Of a stretch of DNA of 11,232 bases, positions 5,929 through 11,232 are shown piece after piece. Under the pieces are notes generated by a model that saw only the letters and a list, made by a program, of their open reading frames with translations, did no database searches and had not been told where the DNA came from. Numbering within the stretch: position 1 is the first letter of the stretch; each line of letters begins with the position of its first letter. This DNA comes from CAZGYE01 sp964530165. Its GTDB lineage: Bacteria; Planctomycetota; Planctomycetia; Planctomycetales; Planctomycetaceae. The position numbers and the translations under genes are program-made. The DNA is taken from positions 1-11,232 of the forward strand of contig CAZGYE010000193.1 in the NCBI GenBank assembly GCA_964530165.1, in the 5' to 3' direction.

Positions 5929-8415
5929 ATGCCTGCAAATCGCACGCTCGTCGGCGTTACACTGTTTTGGGCGGTTGTGGTCTCGCCACGTCTTTCGCCG
6001 GCCCAAAAACCGAACCAGAATCCTCCGCAACCTCAGCAGCAGCAACAGCAGCAGCAAGCAGAACCTAAGCTTCCCAAGTTGAGCGAGATGCCCCTTCCTG
6101 CGGCGACGGATTTGCTCACCAAGCCGCCGGTCGACTGGATCGTGCTCAACAACGACGACGTGATCGTCGTGCAACCGGTCTACCCGCGGCCCGATACGTT
6201 AGCGCAGATGCAAAAGAAAATTGAGGATTTCGACAATAAAAAGCCGAGGCCGAAGACACCGGAAGAAATGAAGAAGCGGAAAGCAGATCGTGAGGCGCTG
6301 CACTATCTTGAAATCTCGTTGCCCGCAAAGGAGGGCGAGGAGAATCCCGAGTTTCGGCTGCACATGAAACATATCAAGCAAATCATTCACCACGAAGAGC
6401 TGATGCTCCGCCGAGTCGATAAATTTGTGGACGAGGGCAAGATCAAAGACGCATTTGAGATGCTGTTCGGCATCGAGCGACGTTTGCCGAACTGGCCCGG
6501 CATCCAAGGGCGGCGAAACCATCTGCTCTTCGCCGAAGCAACCGCCAATCTGAACGCGAAAGAATTCGAGACGGCCCTGGTCCGTTTCGAAGAACTGCAC
6601 TCTCGTGATCCGAAGTTTCGCGGCCTGAAAGAGAAATTGGGTGAGGCCGTCGATCAGCTCATTACCAATGCCGTCAAGGTGGAAGATTACCGCCGCGCAA
6701 AGCACTTTCTCGCGCGACTGCGGCGCATCAGTGCCAGCCACCCCGTGGCGGTGAAATGGATGGGCGAGCTGAAATCCCGCTCCTCGGCGCTCCTCGACCA
6801 GGCGCGAGAGGCTTCGAAGAACGGCAAGCACGACGTGGCCGCGGACTTTGCCCAGAGGGCCGCCCGCGTATGGCCGCTAATCAGCCCCAGCGACAAAGAG
6901 ACCTACAGACGGATTGCCAACCGTTATCAGAGACTCAAAGTCGGCGTCTTGCGGTTGCCGGGCGAGCGGTCGGCATACTTTCTCCCCACCGACGCCGATC
7001 TGCGGTTCAAACGCCTCACGCAGATCGCACTCTTCGAAGTCGACCGGACCGACGACGTGCCGCACTACCGGACCCGCTTTTTTGAACAATGGGAACCCAA
7101 CGATTTGGGCCGGCAAACCGTCTTTACGCTCCGGCAAAGCCGTCAATACTGGGAAACGGCACCCATCGTCAACGCCGTCTCAATCGTTGCCGCGCTGTCG
7201 GAGCGGTTCGATCATGCCAGTCCGTCTTACGACGAGCGTTTTGCAGCGTACGCAGATTCGCTCTCCGTGCTCTCGCCGTTTGAGTTCGTCGTGCACTTTG
7301 ACCGCGTTCCACTCCGGACCGAAGCGCTGTTTCACTTTCCGCTCTCGCACAACGGCCCGAAGACAAACACCGGCCGGCAAACGAACGGGCCGCAACAGCC
7401 CGCCGGCGCGGAGATCATTACGCGGCGATTTCGGCTTCACGAACAGAACGAGAAACGGGCCGTCTACCGCCGTTCGATTCCAGAACCGGACGGCGTCTCA
7501 CGGTATCACGTCGCCGAGGTGGTGGAAAAGAAATACGACTCGCACGACCGCGCCATTCAAGGTCTGTTGCGCGACGAAGTGTCGCTGTTGCCGCATGTCC
7601 GCAGCCGGGACGCCGATCGACTCCGCAGCGACAAGCGGTTTTTTGTCAACTCTTACTCCCTGCCGGTAACGCATCTGCTGCAATTCAATCCGAACAGCAA
7701 GCCGCTGCGAAACCGTCAACTGCGGGGAGCGCTGGTGTACGCTCTCGATCGGCAGCGCATCCTGACCGAAACGGTCCTACGCGATTCCGACCCGGCACAG
7801 GGCCGCGTGATCTCGGCCCCGTGGTCCAGCAACAGCTATGCTTACAACACGCTCGTCGAACCGCGCCGGTACGATCTCATGCTGGCTTTCTCGCTGGCCG
7901 CCGCCGCCAGCAGACCATTAGGAGGCAAGATTCCACAACTCAAAATGATCTGCCTGCCCGACCCGATTGTTGAAGCCGCCGCCAACGAGCTCATCAGACA
8001 ATGGAGCAGAATCGGAATTAAAGTCCAGCTCCTCAGCAACAGCGGCAAAGGAGTTCAGCCGCCAAAAGACTGGGACATCGTCTATCGCACCGTGCGCATG
8101 GTGGAACCGCTGGTTGACTTGTGGCCGTTCCTCACATTCGACACCCGCGCGCGGGTCGAATCGCTGGCGCACCTGCCCGATTGGCTGCGGCAACAGTTAG
8201 TCGAGCTGGACAACGCGGGCGACTGGAGCTCCGCGCTGACAATTCTGCACCGTCTGCATCGGCAACTCTTCTCGGAAGTGCAGGTCATCCCGCTGTGGGA
8301 GGTCAGTAATTTCTTTGTGATCCGCAAGAACGTTGTTCGGCCACAGTTGCACTCGCTGCGAGCCGCGCCGATGCATGTCTACCAAGGAATCGAACGCTGG
8401 ATTGTGCGACCGTGA
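5929..8415 (+). CDS. Exported protein: poly-Q segment, TPR-like helices and family-5 solute-binding-like domain
   Basis: The 828-aa product begins with a likely signal peptide (hydrophobic 7-19, possible cleavage after Ala25 in SPA-Q). A Gln-rich stretch with eight consecutive Gln at residues 36-43 follows. Residues about 145-340 are helical with a TPR-like pattern. The remainder resembles the extracellular solute-binding protein family 5 (DppA/OppA type): residues near 375-410 match its 'W-E...FTLR' segment, and NRQLRGALVYALDRQRIL near 595-612 matches its VRqAlayAiDR signature. Such proteins bind peptides, nickel or other ligands outside the membrane for ABC transporters, but no permease or ATPase gene is in the window. 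Within this cluster it may serve as a binding or structural subunit instead (inference). The start is 2 bases after the upstream stop and the end overlaps the next start (GTGA, 8412-8415), indicating translational coupling. The ligand is unknown. Confidence 0.85.
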   Translation: MPANRTLVGVTLFWAVVVSPRLSPAQKPNQNPPQPQQQQQQQQAEPKLPKLSEMPLPAATDLLTKPPVDWIVLNNDDVIVVQPVYPRPDTLAQMQKKIEDFDNKKPRPKTPEEMKKRKADREALHYLEISLPAKEGEENPEFRLHMKHIKQIIHHEELMLRRVDKFVDEGKIKDAFEMLFGIERRLPNWPGIQGRRNHLLFAEATANLNAKEFETALVRFEELHSRDPKFRGLKEKLGEAVDQLITNAVKVEDYRRAKHFLARLRRISASHPVAVKWMGELKSRSSALLDQAREASKNGKHDVAADFAQRAARVWPLISPSDKETYRRIANRYQRLKVGVLRLPGERSAYFLPTDADLRFKRLTQIALFEVDRTDDVPHYRTRFFEQWEPNDLGRQTVFTLRQSRQYWETAPIVNAVSIVAALSERFDHASPSYDERFAAYADSLSVLSPFEFVVHFDRVPLRTEALFHFPLSHNGPKTNTGRQTNGPQQPAGAEIITRRFRLHEQNEKRAVYRRSIPEPDGVSRYHVAEVVEKKYDSHDRAIQGLLRDEVSLLPHVRSRDADRLRSDKRFFVNSYSLPVTHLLQFNPNSKPLRNRQLRGALVYALDRQRILTETVLRDSDPAQGRVISAPWSSNSYAYNTLVEPRRYDLMLAFSLAAAASRPLGGKIPQLKMICLPDPIVEAAANELIRQWSRIGIKVQLLSNSGKGVQPPKDWDIVYRTVRMVEPLVDLWPFLTFDTRARVESLAHLPDWLRQQLVELDNAGDWSSALTILHRLHRQLFSEVQVIPLWEVSNFFVIRKNVVRPQLHSLRAAPMHVYQGIERWIVRP
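6034..6060 (+). repeat. CAG/CAA trinucleotide tract encoding poly-Gln
   Basis: Eight consecutive CAG or CAA codons at 6034-6057, followed by GCA, encode Gln36-Gln43 just after the predicted signal peptide of the solute-binding-like protein. The mixed CAG/CAA codons limit slippage. The tract is probably a flexible linker at the mature N-terminus. Confidence 0.8.
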
Positions 8416-10142
8416 TTCACTCGGAAAATAAGACGACTGTTGAGACTTCGCCAGCGCTGCCCGGACGGCGCGCCGCGGCCGCCGGCACAGGCCTTGCGGT
8501 GTTCGTATCTGTTTGGCTCCTGGTTTACATTGCGGGATGGGCAGCGCAGGAAAAATCGGCTGCGAAATCAGATGCGGGCCAGGCCGGTTCGACCCAGAAG
8601 CAGGCCGATTCGAAGCCGCCGGCCAAAAGCAATTCGAAGCCGCCGGCCAAAAGCAATTCGAAACCGCCGGCCAAAAGCAATTCGCAACCGGCAACGAAGT
8701 CGGAGAAACCGGCGCCGAAACCGGCCTCGAAGCCCGAGACCAAGCAGCCTGAGCTGCCGTTGGAGCTGAGGCCGTATCGCGTTCGACTTTTGGTTGCGTT
8801 CAGCTCCGACGTGCTGCTGACGCCGACGTTTCGCCGTCACGTCCTCGACCGAATCGAGCAGGTGGCCGCGCGGACGTTCGGTCAGATGTGGAACTTGGAC
8901 ATCCAAGAAAACCGCCGGCTGTTGCCGGCCGGCGTCGTCGGTCTGAAGCGGCTCTCAGTGGACGATTTGCTGAAGCGGTTTAACGAAGCCGAAATCGACA
9001 AGGTCTATTTCCTCGCCGTCGAAGCCACCGCAGCGCGGTACATCCTGACCGGACGGGAATGGGACACGCGATTGCGAGAGCTGGGAGCACTCGAAATCGC
9101 CGAGACCTATCAGCGCCGGGAAGTGCCGGAGGCGGCCGTGTCGCTGGTCGCGAAACTGTTCCGCCCGCTGTTGACCGTTCACGACGCCGACCCGGAAGCC
9201 GGCACTGTCGAGCTGCGCACCCAGGCCGGCGAGTGTCCGCCCGGCGACCCCGATTCCGTCGGCTTGCATCCGGGCTGCGTCATCGTCCCGGTGTTTCGCT
9301 ATCTCGACAGGAAAAAGATCGTCCAGCGCGTCCAATTCCTGCCGTTGACCTATCTGCTCGCTCGTTCGATCGATGGGGCGCGCGTTTCGGCGACCGTGGT
9401 TTCCGCCTTTCGTGTGCCGATCGGTGCACGCCGCCGCCGCGTGGAGCAATTGGCTCTGGGAGTCCGTCCGAACGCCCAAGGCACCCGTTTGCGGCTTGTC
9501 CCGCGTTCCAATCCCTCGAAACCGCTCGTCGCGCACGACGTTTTCGTGCATGTCAAGACACGGGCCGACGACGAACCACAAACGGAACCGACAAGATTCA
9601 TGAGCGACCGTTCCGGAACGGTGCGCATCCCGGTCTATCCGCAGCAGCCGGTCGTTTGGATTTACGTTCATAGCGGTGCATCGTTGTTAGCGCGTGTCCC
9701 CTTCGTCCCCGGACTCAAACCGGATGAGACGATCCAGCTTCCCGACGATTCGCTGCGGCTCTCGGTGGAAGGCGAAGTCGCCCTGCTGCAAGCCCGGTTG
9801 ATTGAGACCATCGCCAAACGGTCGGCGCACATGTCCCGCGCCCGGGCGCTGGCAAAAAAGGGCGACCACGATCAGGCCGATCAGGAAATGGCTGCTCTGA
9901 CAAAACTGCCGGGAATTGAAGAGTTCCAACGTCAATTGACGGCCATTCGCGTACCGGCCGCTGAGGCGGCACAGAAGCAACGCAATCGGTCGGCTGAATC
10001 GAAGATCAACAAACTCTGCCGCCGGGTGTCCGAGCAGGTCGAAAAGTTTCTGGAAAAAGATAAGATCCTCGCTCTGCAAGAAGAGCTCCAAGAGATTCGC
10101 AAGCTCGACAAAGAGGACGAAAAGGCTATCTCCGAGCAATAG
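8412..10142 (+). CDS. Membrane-anchored or secreted protein with Lys/Pro-rich repeat linker; function unknown
   Basis: I do not recognise a named family for this 576-aa product. Residues about 25-45 are hydrophobic (GLAVFVSVWLLVYIAGW), either an N-terminal anchor or a signal peptide cleaved near Ala44. Residues about 47-112 are rich in Lys, Pro, Ser and Ala and contain three exact KPPAKSNS copies (68-91). A globular region spans about 115-350. A beta-rich, possibly Ig-like segment lies near 360-445 (HDVFVHVKTR, SGTVRIPVYP, VVWIYVHSG). The end, about 450-576, is a charged helical or coiled-coil region. The anchor plus Pro/Lys-rich spacer plus distal domain resembles the general architecture of TonB or TolA, and the operon carries exbB/exbD, but no TonB C-terminal domain or transmembrane SHLS-type motif is visible, so this is only an analogy. 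The GTG start overlaps the previous stop by four bases; no Shine-Dalgarno is seen. Confidence 0.82.
   Translation: MIHSENKTTVETSPALPGRRAAAAGTGLAVFVSVWLLVYIAGWAAQEKSAAKSDAGQAGSTQKQADSKPPAKSNSKPPAKSNSKPPAKSNSQPATKSEKPAPKPASKPETKQPELPLELRPYRVRLLVAFSSDVLLTPTFRRHVLDRIEQVAARTFGQMWNLDIQENRRLLPAGVVGLKRLSVDDLLKRFNEAEIDKVYFLAVEATAARYILTGREWDTRLRELGALEIAETYQRREVPEAAVSLVAKLFRPLLTVHDADPEAGTVELRTQAGECPPGDPDSVGLHPGCVIVPVFRYLDRKKIVQRVQFLPLTYLLARSIDGARVSATVVSAFRVPIGARRRRVEQLALGVRPNAQGTRLRLVPRSNPSKPLVAHDVFVHVKTRADDEPQTEPTRFMSDRSGTVRIPVYPQQPVVWIYVHSGASLLARVPFVPGLKPDETIQLPDDSLRLSVEGEVALLQARLIETIAKRSAHMSRARALAKKGDHDQADQEMAALTKLPGIEEFQRQLTAIRVPAAEAAQKQRNRSAESKINKLCRRVSEQVEKFLEKDKILALQEELQEIRKLDKEDEKAISEQ
8613..8684 (+). 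repeat. Three 24-bp in-frame tandem repeats (KPPAKSNS)
   Basis: Units begin at 8613, 8637 and 8661. Units one and two are identical, and the third differs by a single base (AAA for AAG, still Lys). A decayed partial copy follows at 8685 (QPATKSE), and a possible remnant precedes at 8609-8612. The near identity at the DNA level implies recent expansion by slippage or unequal recombination, so copy number may vary between strains. Confidence 0.93.
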
Positions 10143-10150
10143 CCTGGCTA

Positions 10151-10181
10151 TTCGCGCGTCGCGAAAAACCGCGCCACGGTT
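10151..10181 (+). terminator. Two small tandem hairpins after the six-gene cluster; possible terminator
   Basis: Eight bases after the stop of the upstream gene, TTCGCG-CGT-CGCGAA (10151-10165) forms a 6-bp stem, and AACCG-CGCCA-CGGTT (10167-10181) forms a 5-bp stem. Only TTCTC follows, so there is no true U-tract. The position is right for a transcription end or an RNA 3'-end stabiliser, but the stems are short and termination is uncertain. Confidence 0.35.
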
Positions 10182-10218
10182 CTCGGCGTTACGATCGCTA
10201 CAATCCAGAGGCAAGTCG

Positions 10219-10310
10219 GGAGGAATTCACAGGAATTTTGCGCCGGGAGCCAATCCACGGTATAGACTCGTACAACGCTTTAACAACCCACAATTCACGC
10301 ATTGCAGGGA
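10219..10310 (+). promoter_or_regulatory. GGA-rich csrA leader; likely CsrA autoregulation site at the ribosome binding site
   Basis: CsrA binds RNA at GGA motifs, ideally A-N-GGA, and in several bacteria represses its own mRNA by covering the Shine-Dalgarno. Here AGGGA at 10306-10310, an A-N-GGA match, is also the only Shine-Dalgarno-like sequence, 6 bases before the ATG at 10317. Four further GGA triplets occur upstream (10219-10221, 10222-10224, 10232-10234, 10246-10248), two of them in the direct repeat AGGAATT at 10221 and 10231. If the 10261 -10 candidate is the real promoter, those four would lie upstream of the transcript, so only the ribosome binding site motif is independent of where transcription starts. 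Confidence 0.5.
10238..10266 (+). promoter_or_regulatory. Weak sigma70-like promoter candidate for csrA
   Basis: TTGCGC (10238-10243) and TATAGA (10261-10266) are 17 bases apart and lie about 50 bases before the csrA ATG. Each matches its consensus only partly (three or four of six), so this is a weak call supported by position, ideal spacing and the preceding candidate terminator. Confidence 0.33.
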
Positions 10311-10316
10311 TTGGTG

Positions 10317-10547
10317 ATGCTTGTACTGAGCCGAAAAAAGGACGAGAAAATCATCATCGGAGATTCGATCACACTGATGGTCATCGAGATCCGAGGCGAC
10401 AAAGTTCGCCTGGGCATCGACGCTCCGAAGGACGTGACCGTCCATCGACAAGAAGTTTACGAAGCGATCCAACGGGAACGCGAACTCAAAGCCAAGTCTG
10501 CCGCCGAAGCAGCTCAACAAACCCCCGCCGAAACCGATCCACAGTAG
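10317..10547 (+). CDS. csrA: Carbon storage regulator CsrA (RsmA family)
   Basis: The 76-aa product begins MLVLSRKKDEKIIIGDSI and matches CsrA throughout: Leu4 and Arg6 in the first beta strand, GDKVRLGIDAPKDVTVHR with Arg44, the main RNA-contacting residue, and the C-terminal helix EVYEAIQRERE. Position 7 is Lys instead of the usual Arg. CsrA is a small homodimer that binds GGA motifs in mRNA leaders and alters translation or stability, often controlling carbon storage, motility and surface behaviour. An extra Ala/Gln/Pro-rich tail of about 20 residues follows the helix. The start is ATG 10317 because the protein then begins at the canonical MLVL; an upstream TTG would add five non-family residues. 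No fliW or flagellar gene, frequent neighbours of csrA elsewhere, is present in the window. It is probably a separate transcription unit from the cluster before it, given the 174-base gap. Confidence 0.96.
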   Translation: MLVLSRKKDEKIIIGDSITLMVIEIRGDKVRLGIDAPKDVTVHRQEVYEAIQRERELKAKSAAEAAQQTPAETDPQ

Positions 10548-10550
10548 TGG

Positions 10551-10573
10551 TCTGTCAAAGCCAATTTGACAGA
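10551..10573 (+). terminator. Hairpin directly after csrA; candidate 3'-end structure
   Basis: TCTGTCAAA (10551-10559) and TTTGACAGA (10565-10573) form a perfect 9-bp stem with a 5-base loop, starting 4 bases after the csrA stop. It lacks a T-tract, so it could be a terminator of a non-canonical kind or the first unit of the palindrome array that follows. TTGACAG recurs at 10643-10649. Confidence 0.45.
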
Positions 10574-10576
10574 TGT

Positions 10577-10636
10577 CGTGGGGCAGGCTTTCCAGCCTGC
10601 CACGGCCAATCGGCAGGCTGGAAAGCCTGCCCCACG
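10577..10636. repeat. Perfect 25-bp inverted repeat with nested hairpins (REP-like)
   Basis: Positions 10577-10601 and 10612-10636 are exact inverted copies separated by 10 bases; I checked every pair. Each arm is itself a hairpin: GGCAGGCT-TTCC-AGCCTGCC in the left arm and GGCAGGCT-GGAA-AGCCTGCC in the right. Two head-to-head copies of one palindromic unit therefore make the structure. This is the layout of dispersed REP/BIME-type elements. It is non-coding and lies between csrA and the transposase. Confidence 0.88.
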
Positions 10637-10657
10637 CTCGGATTGACAGGTGTGGGT

Positions 10658-10711
10658 GACACTGCCGTGTCGGCAGGGTTTGAACCACTCGCACGGCTGA
10701 CACAGCCGTGC
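10658..10711. repeat. Second palindrome pair in the csrA-transposase gap
   Basis: CTGCCG-TGT-CGGCAG (10662-10676, the first arm overlapping an alternative GACAC/GTGTC stem at 10658-10671) and GCACGGCTG-ACA-CAGCCGTGC (10691-10711, a perfect 9-bp stem) are two further hairpins separated by about 15 bases. Their sequence differs from the 25-bp inverted repeat next to them, so this is probably a different repeat unit in the same cluster. With the other hairpins they make 10551-10711 almost entirely palindromic. Confidence 0.75.
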
Positions 10712-10824
10712 CACGCTACGCCGTTAACCCTTTTGGGCTTTGAAAGAAATAAGTCTCGATGCGATTGAGAGTTTCGATCATTCTTTCTGGTGGAAAGCGG
10801 AAGGAATAACCGCACTTTCACCCG

Positions 10825-10831
10825 AAAGGAG
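10825..10831 (+). promoter_or_regulatory. Shine-Dalgarno of the transposase
   Basis: AAAGGAG at 10825-10831 is 6 bases before the ATG at 10838. It decides the start and is stronger than the sites of most genes in this window. Confidence 0.75.
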
Positions 10832-10837
10832 TCGGGC

Positions 10838-11232
10838 ATGTCGCATCGAGACCAGGATGGTCCTATTGGATCGGGCTCGCACGCTCAAGACCTCTGCGTC
10901 GTTTTTCAGTGGTTGCTGGATGGCATCGAGTGGGAATCGATCGCGTTACGGCGCGACTGCCGCTTCTCGCCGCGGAGATTGGTGTTGGCGGCCCTGTTGT
11001 GGATGTGGTCGGACGCGGCGGCTCTCACTCAGCGCTTCGGCTGGGCCGTGAAGATCGCTGGTCGCTTGTTCCCGGGGGGGTGTGCCGCAGGCGATCTCTT
11101 ATCAAGCCTTCCTGAAATTGCTGGTGCGCTGGACGGGGCCGGTGTTGATCGTGTTGAGCGCGGCCCTGCGCGAGCGGATGGAAACGGCTCTGGCGGCGCG
11201 GTGGCGTATCGCGGGGTACAGCGTGTTCGGCG
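10838..11232 (+). CDS. IS4-like DDE transposase, N-terminal part; apparent frameshift and cut by window end
   Basis: From ATG 10838 the frame reads MSHRDQDGPIGSGSHAQDLC and continues through LAALLWMWSDAAALTQRFGW to LFPGG at residue 81. There, in a run of seven G (11074-11080), the transposase-like reading shifts by one base. With six G it continues as VPQAISYQAFLKLLVRWT, then LRERMETALAARWRIAGYSVFG to the last base. This pattern matches the N-terminal region of IS4-like transposases common in planctomycetes, where the catalytic VDGSR-type segment follows immediately, just outside this window (family knowledge, not seen). The unshifted frame also stays open to the window end but gives Gly/Ala/Arg-rich sequence unlike the family. 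The extra G may be a sequencing error, a real inactivating mutation, or a recoding site; given the poor quality at the left edge of this sequence, error is the simplest explanation. Confidence 0.8.
   Translation, partial: MSHRDQDGPIGSGSHAQDLCVVFQWLLDGIEWESIALRRDCRFSPRRLVLAALLWMWSDAAALTQRFGWAVKIAGRLFPGGCAAGDLLSSLPEIAGALDGAGVDRVERGPARADGNGSGGAVAYRGVQRVR

Larger units (their letters stand above)
10731..11232 (+). mobile_element. Left part of an IS4-like insertion sequence (ends not defined)
   Basis: A transposase begins at 10838 and runs off the window, so an insertion sequence enters here. The left end cannot be fixed: no terminal inverted repeat can be recognised without the right end. The stretch between the palindrome array (ending near 10711) and the ATG contains a weak hairpin (GAAAGAA at 10742-10748, TTCTTTC at 10781-10787) that could be subterminal. 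The boundary given is a guess at the first base after the palindromes. Confidence 0.5.

Noticed and set aside
5929..8415. Ordinary dipeptide/oligopeptide-binding protein (dppA/oppA)
   Set aside because: The fold signature is there, but the protein is much longer, has a poly-Gln/TPR-like front and no transporter neighbours, so a gene symbol would be misleading.
8412..10142. TonB
   Set aside because: The layout is similar, but no TonB C-terminal domain or characteristic transmembrane motif is visible.
10302..10316. TTG start for csrA
   Set aside because: CsrA proteins begin with MLxL; the ATG at 10317 gives this exactly, and AGGGA fits as its ribosome binding site.
10551..10711. CRISPR array
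   Set aside because: The repeats are adjacent palindromes of different sequence, with no regular repeat-spacer alternation and no cas genes.
10740..11051. 103-aa reading frame overlapping the transposase start
   Set aside because: It is out of frame with the transposase-like sequence in this stretch, and has no ribosome binding site or family resemblance.

Overview
The window looks like the end-to-end content of one planctomycete contig (Planctomycetota, probably Pirellulales-like). The evidence is the roughly 60% GC coding sequence, an ExbD with an N-terminal CxxC/CxxC zinc-ribbon, an FHA/propeller envelope protein, palindrome-rich gaps and a planctomycete-type IS4-like transposase. The taxon is inferred from style; no rRNA or marker gene is present. 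All genes are on the + strand.

Bases 1-70 are not genomic. They end in a recognisable Illumina P5/TruSeq adapter (exact 16-base 3' end at 55-70), so real sequence starts at about 71.

Bases 89-10142 hold six co-directional genes with tight junctions: an ExbB/TolQ/MotA proton-channel protein, an ExbD, a second ExbD carrying a zinc-ribbon and Pro-rich linker, a 1237-aa FHA-TM-helical-PQQ-like propeller protein, an 828-aa exported TPR-like plus family-5 solute-binding-like protein, and a 576-aa anchored or secreted protein with a Lys/Pro/Ala-rich linker. The two larger gaps (1193-1305 and 2044-2212) are each dominated by a strong hairpin element. My inference is that these genes encode one proton-motive-force-coupled envelope complex: ExbB/ExbD supply energy, the FHA protein links cytoplasm to periplasm, and the last two genes supply periplasmic parts. 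The individual families are known; the function of the set is not evident from sequence.

Bases 10143-10316 hold two small hairpins (possible terminator), a weak sigma70-like promoter and a leader rich in GGA motifs, leading to csrA (10317-10547). Bases 10548-10730 are an array of palindromes, including a perfect 25-bp inverted repeat. From 10838 the window runs into the 5' part of an IS4-like transposase with an apparent frameshift at a G7 run at 11074-11080; it is cut off by the window end. A multicopy IS at the right edge and an adapter at the left edge fit a contig that broke for technical reasons.
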